Positions 31,868 to 43,185 of a stretch of DNA of 64,000 bases are shown here, one piece after another; position 1 is the stretch's first letter, and every line of letters begins with the position of its first letter. The stretch is from NCBI RefSeq assembly GCF_902167145.1, contig NC_050098.1:127732207-127796206 (forward strand), read 5' to 3'. The notes beneath the pieces were generated by a model. The model had not been told where the DNA came from. It did not search any database and saw only the letters and a list, made by a program, of their open reading frames with translations. The stretch is from Zea mays (lineage: Eukaryota > Streptophyta > Magnoliopsida > Poales > Poaceae). The position numbers and the translations under genes are program-made.

Positions 31868-32557
31868 ATCTCCCCCTTTTTGGTGATTGATGCCAACACA
31901 AACCAAAGCAAATATATAAGTGCAGAATTGAACTAGTTTGCATAAGGTAAGTGCAAAGGTTACTTGGAATTAAACCAATATATATTCTCATAGGATATGC
32001 ATGGATGCTTTCTTCATTTTGAACATTTTGGACCACACTTGCACCACTTGTTTTGTTTTTGCAAATGTTTTGGAAATTCTTTTTCAATGTCTTTTGCAAA
32101 TAGTCAAAGGTATATGAATAAGATTTTAAGAAGCATTTTCAAGATTTGAAATTTTCTCCCCCTGTTTCAAATGTGTTTCCTTTGACTAAACAAAACTCCC
32201 CCTCAATCAAATTCTCCTCTTAGTGTTCAAGAGGGTTTTAAATATTAATTTTGAAAGGGATTATACCAATTTGAAAATTCTCAAAAATAAGATATCAATT
32301 GAAAAACTTTCTTTTAATACAAATTTGAAAGACTACATTTTTGAAATCGGTGGTGGTGCGGTCCTTTTGCTTTGGGCTAATACTTTCTCCCCCTTTGGCA
32401 TGAATCGCCAAAAACAGATGCTTATGAGTGAAAGATAAGCCCTTAGCCAAACTTTCTCTCTCTTTGGTAAATAAAATAAGAGTGAAGATTATACCAAATT
32501 GGAGAGCAATGCGGAGTGATGGCGAAGTGTAAATAACATGATGGAGTGGAGTGGAAG
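31868..32557 (-). other. 3' UTR of Sirevirus C with repeated PPT-like motifs
   Basis: No gene. On the minus strand GGGGGAGA-type motifs occur at the true PPT (31868-31880) and at 32153-32163, 32195-32205 and 32384-32400. Multiple PPT-like motifs upstream of the 3' LTR are described for Sireviruses. Short ORFs (32223-32438) are not convincing. Element E interrupts the region at 32557. Confidence 0.8.
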
Positions 32558-35500
32558 TGTAACACCCCAGGTGTTACCATGGCTAGGGCACATCTATGCA
32601 CTCATGACTGTGATCACATGTGGAAGAAAACTTAAGGAGAAGAGTATAAGAACCTTGGAAACTATGTTTTAACCAAGAAATGTGAATGACTAAAAGCATT
32701 ACCCAAGCTTGTGTGCACTTATCACCTTGGACAAGAAGGGAGTAAACCCTAGATCCCTCTTGAACCCTATCTCCTAAACACCTTGGTTGAAGGGAGAGAG
32801 ATCAAGCAAAGGTGCAAATCATGACCAAACCCTTGGCACAAAGATAAGTAACATGTTAAGCTACCAATATAGAGAGGAAACATTGCAAAAAGACCCCTTA
32901 AGAAACCCCAAATCCATTCCTTAAGTAGAGAAAGAGCTAGAGCTCTCTAATTCTCTCTAAGTCAAAATCTACACCTAATCTAAAGATCCACCGTGTCACC
33001 TTGAAGATGGCACAAAAACTACCTAAGTTCTACACCAAAAATTAGGCATACCACCTAAGGCACCCCCTGGAAAAAGTTAAGACCGAGCCCTTGACATTTG
33101 ACATGTCTTGACATCACTTTTGTCGCGCAGCGGGCAGGGAGACAAGCCAGATTTGGCGTCCGCATATCTTCTGACCTAGGGCTTATCTTCCCTTGGAACT
33201 CACATACAAGAGATAGCCATAGGTGCCAGGAAGAGGTCTGCGCCGGATTTTTGCCAAGATTCGCACGTTTGCGATCTCATCAAGCTTTTGAACACGGGCA
33301 GATGAACACCTCCACGTGTTCGACGCGTTCTGCGCGCGCCAGAGCACCCGCGCCCGACCCTGCGTGCTCCGCGTCGTGCCAAAGCCGAGCCGGCACCATT
33401 GCCCGCGCCCGCGCATATAAAGCCCCCAGGGACTTCGACCGTACTCCTCCGCGCATGCTCGACCTCACCGGAGCCCGAAACCACCGGCGTTTGCCCCGTG
33501 CACGGCGTGCCCGCGGCCACCCGAGCCCCTGCCACCGTAGACCGGCCAACAGAGCCCTTCCCAACCCCGTCCAACCCTCGGAGAAGACTGTGCACGCCTC
33601 GGTGAAGCTCCCCGAGCAAGGAATCGGAGTTTGCTTCGCCGGAGGAGCCAGTCCACGGTCGCCGGACTTCACCCGACCGCCGGTGAACGTAGACCGGGTA
33701 ATCCTCTACTCCATTCTTCGATTCCTTGTGCACATAGCCTATACGTCACCCCGTGAAGCTCATCGTGCCATTGGATTGAACTAGATCGCCGTGGTTTAGC
33801 CGGAACACCCGCCGCCGACGAGAGCACCCGCCTGCGCACGTGGTCCAGACGATTCCGGCCACCTCCGCCGTCAAGCCGTACACCGCTGTGACCGCCAGGA
33901 CCTCCCGGAGCCAACCCCGCCCCTCGCCGGACCTCTCTCGCCACCGGTAAGCCGCGCCGCCCTTTTCTTTTCCGCGGGTACTGTTTAAACCTAGGGAGGG
34001 ACCGCGGGGGAGAAGAAGAAAAGGCTAGGGGGTTTTGCGCATTGTCAGTGACTCAGGGGAATGGTAGCGCAGGGGCATAACTGAGAGTATTAGTTTGGAA
34101 AGAACCCGAGGACTTCGGTGCAAAGTGGTTTTTCCAGGAAACCATTTATTTAACCTGTTTTAAATTCAAACAGAACTTGAATAATTCATATCTTCTGTTT
34201 TATTCACCCAAATCAAGTCAAACCAATTTTGCCAGGTCTTAAATAATGTAAACTACTTAAGAAAAATATAAAACCCCTAAGTGTTACAGAAAACTTTAAG
34301 GTTCTGATTTAAATATTGATTTGGCCAAAAGCTAAATAATAGAAGGAAAAATAGTTGCACTGTTAGATTGAGGCTAAGAAAATTTGGAGAAGTACCTAAT
34401 TACTTCCTAACCAGTTTAAAAATAATAAACCCCTCTGTACACCTAGTTAAGATAGAGTTTACCATTTAAACCCTTTTTAGCCTCAAGTTAAAGAAAATAT
34501 TAATGAAGGTTTAAATAAGGAAGCAGGGAGCACCCATATTTTTGTTAGTCTACTTATTCAATGTAGTTCACTAGAAAAATTTGTTGTACCCTGGTTTAGT
34601 ATAAAATAAATAGGATACCTTTTATTTTAAGAAAACAAGGAAAACTTAGAAAAACCCTAGAAAAATAACCCCAAGGTGAAAACACCCCAAACCTTGGGAT
34701 AATTAATGTTTTGTTATTAAAAACATAGAAAAAATAAGAAATCTGTTGTTTGACATTTTTCAAATAACAAGGCAGTAGAAAGAGCCTTTTTGATATTAAA
34801 CTTTAGAAAATCACAACTAAATAACCATCAATTAGCTTTCTGTGAGTTTTGGCACAGAAGCTTGTTATTACTGTTAGATGCCAACAAAAATGACCCTTAG
34901 GACAGAACCCACCCTAGCTTAAAGTTGTAGTGCAAAGTGACCCCCATTGCCCAACTTTGTTATTTTTGTCCAAGGCATACTCTTTTTATTCTAGACCTCA
35001 AATTCATAGGACAGACTACAGTGACCAATAGTAACCCACTGTAATTTTTGCAAAATTTTTGGAAAAAGTTAAACCACTGTTGTAGTTCAAACCCACACTA
35101 GCATTCTTAATTAGAAAATGAAAAAGGGGAAATTGATAATGGAAACTTGTGTCACCCTAACCCAACTAGCAAAACCCTTTTTAATTTGCCCACTGAAATA
35201 TGTAAGGGAAAAATACAAATCCACTATGCTTATTCTCCACAACACCTAAACCTAGAGTGATAAGCATAAACCACTAAAAGCCACATATGACCAAGAAATC
35301 CTAAGTTGCTAACTAACTTAGCTCTTCTTCATTTAGCATAATGTTGTTAAATCCTGCATAATCATGACATGCATATTCTTATTCATTGCATTCGATAGAC
35401 TGCAACCTCGCTGACGGAGAGTACGTCCTCGTACCGGAGCAAGGTGTTGCTCAGGAGGTAGCCCCCGGATCCAGCACCAGAGCCTGCACCAGAGGATCTG

Positions 35501-36920
35501 CCTGCCACAGCTTTGGAAGGCAAGCCCCGGTTTATGCATAACCTGTTATTTATGCCATTTTACTATACTTAATGATTGTAGGATTGAATGTGCACTTAGG
35601 TGTAGGAGTTGTTTGAAACCCTAGTTGCATGACCTCAGGAATCCTGTTGACATGAATACTAGTATGCTAGGTCGAGGTAACTGCTTTATTAATTAGGATC
35701 TCGGTAGAAGTCGAGTGATTTTTCTAGCACTCGCGCGAGGTCAGGAATTTGATTGTATCCACTTTCTTATCATAATGATGCTCGTTGTGGACAACAATCC
35801 ATGGGGATTGGTTGTCCACGAGATAAAAATTGGAATAAGGATTAAGGTGTGGTACCGTGAGTCAAGCGTTTGAACGTACTGAACACATACCGAGAAATAT
35901 GGTAAATCGGTAAGCCTAGTACCTGAGTGAAGCTGCCCGCAGACATATCCCCTCACGCGACCTGAGACGTGGTCTCCCATTCCGGTTATGGTGGGTACAA
36001 GTGCGGTCACTGCACGACGGCAGTCGGGGTCAGTGAGGCATTGTACGCCAAGGCGGTGAGCCCTGATCTGTTGCAAGGGAATCGATGGGGACGGTTGATG
36101 TGTGTGGGGACGGAGTGCCTCGCCATGTCGTGTGTTTAGGTTTACCTTGCAAGGTTTAAAAACTCGATTCGAATCGTCTGCTTCTCGCAGCTAATGAGAC
36201 TGCTTGGTCCATGCTGCTACATTGAGTAACAAGTGGAAATGTGATGAGTTGACATAAGATGTTGATTGTTAAATATGTCTGATACCATGTATGAGTAGAT
36301 AGTACACTTTTAGCCTTAAGAGAGTCACACTTGAACTTGACAAAGCTAAAACTTGATTTATAAACTCAGCTAGTGCTTTTGGCAACCAAACCCCACAGCC
36401 AAACAACTGCATGTCTAGAGGTAGAGGAGTAGACTCCTCACACCGGGTAAGTCTAGCTGAGTATTAGTATACTCAGCCTTGCTTGTGGCATAATTTTACA
36501 GGTTCTTTGGAGGACATGGTTGCTGGAGTGACTTGGTCGTCCATCTTGCCACCGGGTTGGACTGTCGAGTGGGATCCTGCCTCGGCTGAGGAGGAACATG
36601 AGGAGTGATGGGACAGGCTTCCCCATCTCTCTGTTTATTTATCGTTAGTTTCATTCCGCTGCACTTCGAACAGTAATGATTACTTTTGCAAAAACTCCGA
36701 TGATGATGTAATAATTTAATACTCCTTAATTTATGGTTTTATGCTTTATTGTATTTGCTCTGTGACTCACCATCGAGTGAGACTGTGGTACTTGATCCTG
36801 TCAGTGGCCTCGTCGGACTAGATCCGAGGGATTGACGGGTTATTCCCATTTAAGTGTGGTCTAGCCTTTGAGGCGGGACTTAGGCACTTAAGTTGGAATA
36901 ATTCGGGCAGTTCCGCCACA
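32558..36920 (+). repeat. LTR1 of element E (4363 bp)
   Basis: TGTAACACCCCAGG..TTCCGCCACA. Bases 32559-32577 form a perfect 8-bp stem (GTAACACC/GGTGTTAC) with a 3-base loop. A GC-rich block (33300-33960) with a TATA box at 33416-33422 gives overlapping ORFs on both strands that recur in LTR2 with frame changes; I do not consider them genes. The rest is AT-rich with no coding. Confidence 0.93.
33416..33422 (+). promoter_or_regulatory. TATA box of LTR1 of element E
   Basis: TATAAAG in CGCGCATATAAAGCCCCC; the same box is at 44048-44054 in LTR2. It lies within a GC-rich promoter-like block about 860 bases into the LTR, which implies a long R/U5 region of about 3.5 kb. Confidence 0.7.
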
Positions 36921-36922
36921 GC

Positions 36923-36934
36923 TGGTATCGGAGC
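36923..36934 (+). other. Primer-binding site of element E (one mismatch)
   Basis: TGGTATCGGAGC, two bases after LTR1; the canonical initiator-Met complement has A at position 8. Confidence 0.85.
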
Positions 36935-37343
36935 TTGTACCACCACAGAGGAATCAATAAACTATAAATACCATCCTTTTTCAAAGTAAAACTTGATAGA
37001 AACAGATATTGGATAGATCGTAGGACGATCAGGATAGACCTAGGAGGGAAGCCTTAGGATGATAGAGGGGTAGTTAGGTGGCTAAGTAGGTAAGCCCTAC
37101 AGGCTGCTATGAGGGATGGGAGTTCTTCCCTATTCCCTTTTCATTGATGTGAGGTCGTTCAGGACGAGCATGCATGCATTCTAAATTAAACTAATGGATA
37201 ATTGGGTAAGGACTTTAATAAAAAAGGATGACCAACTAAGTACCCCCGGTATCATTGATTGTAGTTAGAGAGAGAGAGGCTGAGCTGTGTTTCCTTTTCC
37301 TTTTATAATTCTTTTTCTTTTACTTACGCTTAACCGTACACAG
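36935..37343 (+). other. Leader of element E before ORF0
   Basis: Non-coding. Ends in a long pyrimidine-rich tract (37287-37323) and ACACAG directly before the ORF0 ATG, which looks like a plant 3' splice site. Confidence 0.6.
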
Positions 37344-38213
37344 ATGACTTCCCACGGATCCTCGGACGAAGGAAATGCACTGTCCCACACTGACGGGCTT
37401 GCACGAGAGGCCTTTCCCCGTATTTTGTGGGAGGTACTTCAGGGGTCCGGTTACACGACGCCTCCTCAGTACGCGGTGCAGCAGTTCGAGAAGCACCGAG
37501 TGCCCCGTTGTAGGGTGAGGATGACCCTGGAGCCTCATCCCCTATAGCCAGGTTGGCGTTCGCTGGACTCTGAGTCCTTTGGATACCGGGCTGAGGATAC
37601 GATCGAGGCGATTGCTCTTCACGGATTGACCACTTTCTGTGGATTCCACCCCTTGGAGCTGTCCACCCACCCCATTGGCTTGTTCCCCGCTGAGAAGGAG
37701 GACGACCCAATGTGGAAGGACCGAGTGGAGCATGCCAAGGACATCTGGGCTATCTACCTAGGTCAGACTGCCCACTTGACAGTACGGTGCATGAATGCCT
37801 TGTACCGTCTGCAAGTGATGCGAGGTGAAGCAATGTCCCATCTGATGGCACTGTTGGAGGCAACTAAGATCACCCTGGATAACAGAGAGGAGCTTGTGGT
37901 TGACTTGTCCACTGAGATGGTGGAAAAGGAATTACAGGTGGAACAACTGTCAAATGAGATCCAAGAGCTTGAGGAATTAGTGGGGACTAGAGAGAACACC
38001 ATCGAGGTTCTCGAGGATCAGCTTATCAACACCCAGCAGCAGCTTGCCGAGGCTAATGAGCACCTGGATATGCATCACCAGGAGATCCAGGACATGGAGG
38101 CTAACGAGGACGTCGACATCGAGGGAGGAGAGGAGCCTGCCTCCAGCTTGGACACTGCTGGCTCAGGGAGACCACCTTCCCCCGAGTCGAGTGTTGCCTC
38201 GTTCGCTCACTAG
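37344..38213 (+). pseudogene. Element E upstream ORF0, coiled-coil protein of unknown function
   Basis: One frame from MTSHGSSDEGNALSH to SSVASFAH, 289 codons, with a single TAG at 37545-37547. The N-terminal half has LAREAFPRILWEVLQG, LHGLTTFCGFHPLELSTHP and MWKDRVEHAKDIW. Residues about 165-250 form a strong heptad coil (ELQVEQLSNEIQELEELV) and the tail is acidic and Ser/Pro-rich. I do not recognise the family. It sits between the PBS and gag, in a different frame from gag, separated by 302 bases that end in a splice-acceptor-like sequence. The start at 37344 is preferred over an in-frame ATG at 37287 because the latter translates a pyrimidine tract. Confidence 0.72.
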
Positions 38214-38515
38214 GTATCAGGGGTAGAGCTAGAAGTCGGTAATGGTAGAACTCCTTGAAGCTAGCTTAGCTTTTGCACCCTTGGGGTACTAGGCTAGATA
38301 GAGTTGAGTCATTTGGGATATTGATGTAATTGCGATAAACTCTTTTGGAAGCATGGTTGATGAATGATGTCAGTCTTAATTTAAGAAGGAAATTTATGCC
38401 TTGTGAAATCTTTTATGATTATGCAAGAATCTATCATTTCGCCTTTTGACTCTTTCATCGCGATTGAACCTTGAACCTCAAAGATGTGTTATTGAAAATA
38501 TATGTGATTTTTCAG
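38214..38515 (+). other. ORF0-gag spacer of element E
   Basis: AT-rich, no coding. Ends ATATGTGATTTTTCAG|ATGGC: a strong 3' splice-site context with AG touching the gag ATG. Confidence 0.6.
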
Positions 38516-41500
38516 ATGGCTGGGAGAGCGCGTCGTGGTCAAAATGAGCGTGTTCCTCCACCGCCGCCACCGCCTCCTACTCTGCAGGAGCTAATGACTC
38601 AGCAGAATGAGATCTTGAGGCAGCTAGCTCAGAGTCAGCCGCCACCTCAGCACTATGGTGGAGGTGATCATCAGCGTCACCCCGCAGCAGCCACCTACCA
38701 GGAGTTCCTTAGTACCCAGCCACCATTGTTCACCAGGACCGAGGACCCACTTGATGCGGATGTATGGTTGAGAGTAGTGGAATCCAAATTCCCGCTACTC
38801 CATGGAGTTTGCTCAGAGGTCACTAAGGTCAGGTTCGCCACCGAGCAGCTTCGCGGACCCGCAAGGACATGGTGGGACCATTTTCTTGCTATGCAGCCAT
38901 ACGACCGAGAGGTGGAGTGGAGAGAGTTCAAGGCAGCTTTCAGGGGGCACCATATACCAGCAGGCATTATGGACCGAAAGCTCAACGAGTTTCTGGCACT
39001 CACTCAAGGAAACCGGACAGTGTTACAGTATGCTCAGGCCTTCAATGACCTGTGCCAGTATGCCGGATATCACGCAGACACAGACGAGAAGAAGAGGGAC
39101 ATGTTCAGGAGGGGGCTCAGCACTAAGCTCCGTGACCGTCTCAACACCGTCAGGGCCAACAGTTATAATGAGTTGGTCAACATGGCCATTTCTCAGGAGG
39201 ACTGTATCACGGCTCGTCAGGCAGAGAAGAAGAGGAAGACCCCTGTGGCAGGACCTTCAGCTCAGCCACAGCGTTTCAGGATTGTGTCCGACACTCAGAA
39301 CAGGGGACCGCAACAGCAGCAAGGACGTTGGGTGATCCGACCACAGCAGCAGCAGCAGGCACCCAACCGTACCCAGTTTCCAGCTCAGAGGAACAATCAA
39401 CAGCAGCAGGAATATCGCCAGGCAACTGACAACAGATGTTTCACATGTGGCAACACCAGACATTATGCCAAGAATTGCCCCAGAAACCAGCAGAGGCAGG
39501 GACAAAATGTTAGTCAGAACCAAGGCAAGAGGCAGAAGGTGCAAGTGAGGCAAGGCAGGCTGAACTTCACCACCATGGCTGATATTCCAGAGGGAGCACC
39601 CGTCATGACTGGTATCTTTACAGTTTTGAATTATCCTGCTATTATTCTTTTTGATTCTGGTGCATCACATAGTTTTATCAGTGCCAAATTTAGTGCCAAG
39701 TGTCAGTTACCTTTTCACCACACCAATGGGGGTATTACAATTTCAACACCAGGAGGCAGGGTTGCCACCTACCAAATCAACAAGAATGTGCCTATAAGGT
39801 TTGGTAGTCTGATAATCAAAACCAACCTCCTCATTTTGGGTTTGGATAGTGTGGACATCATATTGGGAACTGACTGGTTGACCAAACATCAGGCAGTGAT
39901 TGATATTGCAGCTAGGGCCATTGAAGTGCACTCACCGACCTGTGGTGAAACCACATTATATTTGCCCGACCAGGGTTGTACTCGTTCTTGTGCCTTCGTT
40001 ACGATAGAATCCCCAGTAGAAAGGATCCCAGTAGTCTGTGACTACCCGGATGTTTTTCCGGATGAATTGCCAGGGATGCCACATGATAGAGACATTGAGT
40101 TCGCCATTGAATTGCAACCCGGGACTGCTCCTATCTCCAAGAGACCCTATAGGATGCCTCCCGCGGAATTGGCAGAACTGAAAAAGCAATTACAAGAGTT
40201 GTTGGACAAGGGGTTCATTTGCCCAAGTACTTCACCGCGGGGATGTTCGGCCTTATTTGTAAAAAAAAGGATGAGAGTTTGAGAATGTGTGTCGATTACC
40301 GCCCTCTCAATGAGGTGACCATCAAGAACAAGTACCCACTGCCCCGCATTGATGTTTTGTTTAATCAGTTGGTGGGAGCCAAGGTATTCTCCAAAATAGA
40401 CCTTCGCTCGGGTTACCATCAGATCAAGATCCGTGCCAGTGATATTCCCAAGACGGCTTTCTCTACCAGATATGGGCTCTATGAATTTTTGGTGATGTCT
40501 TTTGGGCTGACCAATGCCCCGGCTTATTTCATGTACTTGATGAACTCAGTATTCATGCCAGAGTTGGACAAATTCGTGGTCGTTTTCATTGATGATATTC
40601 TGGTGTATTCCAAGAATGAAGCCGAGCACACTAAACATTTGCATACTGTACTTCAGAGACTGCGTGACCATCAGTTGTATGCCAAATTGTCTAAATGTGA
40701 ATTCTGGCTGAAGGAAATTAAATTCTTGGGTCACACAATTTCTCAGGATGGGATACCTGTTGATCCTGAGAAGGTACAAGAAGTAATGGATTGGAAACCT
40801 CCTACCACATTGCGGCAGATTCAGAGTTTTCTGGGATTGGCAGGGTATTATCGACGATTTATTCCGGATTTCTCCAGAATTGCCAAGCCAATGACGGAAC
40901 TGTTGAAGAAAGGAGTCAAGTATAATTGGAGCCAGAAGTGTGAAGAAGCCTTTCATGCGCTAAGGCAGCATTTGACAACAGCACCAGTGCTAGCTCAACC
41001 TGATAACACCAAGCCCTTTGAAGTTTATTGTGATGCTTCCGGTACTGGATTGAGATGCGTCCTAATGCAAGATAACTGTGTGATTGCTTATGCCTCCCGA
41101 GCACTCAGACCCCATGAGCAGAACTACCCTACACATGATCTGGAGTTAGCAGCTGTGGTTCATGCTCTCAAGATATGGAGACATTACTTGATGGGAGCTC
41201 ACTGTAACATTTACACTGATCATAAGAGTCTCAAATACATTTTCACTCAGGCAGATCTTAACATGAGGCAGAGGAGATGGTTAGAATTAATCAAGGACTA
41301 TGATTTGGAGGTGCATTACCATCCTGGCAAGGCCAATGTTGTGGCAGATGCCTTGAGCAGAAAGGCCCAGTGCAATTGTGTGAGCATGGATGCAAAAGTC
41401 ACCACCCTGTGTGATGAGTTGTGCAAGCTAAACCTGGAAGTTGTTTCTTCAGGTGCTTTGAATTATATCTCGGTGGAGCCCACATTACGAGAGCAAATAG

Positions 41501-42933
41501 TCAGGGCACAGATTGAAGACAAGGGTGTTCAGGTTATCAAGGAAATGATCGAGCAAAAAGCAGAAAAATACAAATGCTTCCGTCAGGACAACAAAGGAAT
41601 TCTATGGTTTGGAGATCGATTGGTTGTTCCCAAGGACCCGGAGCTCAAAAAGAAGATATTGGATGAAGCTCACCTCTCAAAATTCTCCATGCACCCGGGC
41701 AGTAATAAGATGTATCGTGATCTCAGATCCTTATACTGGTGGACCAGAATGAAGAGGGAGATTGCCAAGTACATATCCGAGTGTGACACCTGCCAGAGGA
41801 TCAAAGCCAGTCATTTGAAGGCAGCAGGCCCTTTGCAATCCCTTCCCATACCGTCTTGGAAATGGGAGGACATTTGCATGGACTTTATCGTGGGATTGCC
41901 CAATACCTCCCGACACCATGATTCCATTTGGGTCATTATGGACAAATTGACCAAGTCAGCTCATTTCTTGCTAGTACACACCACCCACAGGACGGAGAAG
42001 TATGCAGAGATCTACATCGACCAGATAGTTCGTTTGCATGGAATACCAAGGACTATAGTATCAGACAGAGGAGCACCATTTGTGGCACGATTTTGGGAGC
42101 AATTGCAAGAATCACTTGGGACCCATGTAATACGAAGCTCAGCATACCATCCTGAAACAGATGGCCAGACAGAAAGGGTAAATCAGATTTTGGAAGACAT
42201 GTTGAGGGCATGTGTGCTACACTATGGAAAGGATTGGGACAAGTGTCTTTCTTTGGCAGAGTTTTCTTATAATAACAGCTATCAGTCCAGTTTGAAGATG
42301 GCACCTTTTGAAGCCTTGTATGGGAGAAGATGTAGGACCCCACTGAATTGGTCTCAAGCAGGAGAGAGGGAAATATTTGGGCCAGATTTGGTACGTGAAG
42401 CAGAGGAAAAAGTCAGAGTCATCAAGAAGAACTTAGAAGCTGCTCAGGCGAGGCAAAGGAGCTATCATGACAAGAGAAGGAAGCCTCTACAGTTTGAAGT
42501 GGGAGAACATGTTTACCTTAAGGTGTCACCCACCAAGGGTGTCTAGAGATTTGGGATTAAGGGCAAGTTAGCTCCTCGCTATATTGGACCCTATGAGATC
42601 AAGGAACCTTGTGGACCAGTAGCATATCAATTGAAGTTGCCACCACACATGTCAACTGTTCATGATGTATTCCATGTATCTCAGCTGCGGAAATGTGTCT
42701 CCTTACCCACTGAAGTGCTACCTGAACCGAAAATTGAGATAGAACCAGACTTATCTTATCAAGAGTACCCCGTCAAGGTATTGGATCAGAAAGAGAGATC
42801 AACGCGGGCCAGGTCGATCAGAATGTATAAGGTTCAGTGGAGTCACCATTCAGTAGAAGAATCTACATGGGAGACTGAGGATTTTCTACGCTCTCGCTTC
42901 CCCGACTTTCTGCCCAAAGGAGTCGGTACGTAA
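38516..42933 (+). pseudogene. pol: Element E Gag-Pol polyprotein with chromodomain (one frameshift, one stop)
   Basis: Gag starts MAGRARRGQNERVPPPP. Gag domain (TRTEDPLDADVWLRVVESKF) about residues 75-240, zinc knuckle CFTCGNTRHYAKNC (39437-39478), protease FDSGASHSFI near 39650, reverse transcriptase with [12 protein letters not shown] and FIDDILVYS (40588-40596), RNase H ([10 protein letters not shown].., [10 protein letters not shown]), integrase zinc motif ([11 protein letters not shown]) and DDE residues in [16 protein letters not shown] and [11 protein letters not shown] run of 8 A (40261-40268) has lost one A, shifting frame at the start of reverse transcriptase. A TAG at 42544-42546 precedes the last 129 codons, which carry a chromodomain-like end (MYKVQWSHHSVEESTWE) that in relatives binds modified histones and targets integration. 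Otherwise full length. Confidence 0.9.
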
Positions 42934-43185
42934 CCCAAAACCCCACTCCCACCTGCCCTTTGAATACAAATATAAGAAAAACTTAGATGACAAGGGTAGT
43001 CTAAGTTGTGGATTTAACTTAAAAAGGACTTCCTTCTGAAGTCGCAAAGAGAATGACATTCGAAGAGCAGTTAACTAGAGAAACTTGAACAAAAGAAGGA
43101 ACGACGCACCAACACGCCTTCATGGCACCCCTCCAGAGGACTCTACCTAAAATCTCGGGACGAGATTCCTTTAAGGGGGGAGGGC
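42934..43185 (+). other. 3' internal end and PPT of element E
   Basis: Non-coding, ends with TTTAAGGGGGGAGGGC directly before LTR2. An inverted repeat AATCTCGGGACGAGATT lies at 43152-43168. Confidence 0.85.

Noticed and set aside
31700..32557. A host gene between C LTR and element E
   Set aside because: All sequence is collinear with a Sirevirus 3' UTR, also seen at 63818-64000 in D.
33098..33944. ORFs of up to 228 codons in the GC-rich part of LTR1 of E, with a similar set in LTR2 (43728-44416)
   Set aside because: Competing ORFs on both strands, frame changes between the two LTR copies, low-complexity Arg/Ala/Pro composition and position around the LTR promoter argue against coding.
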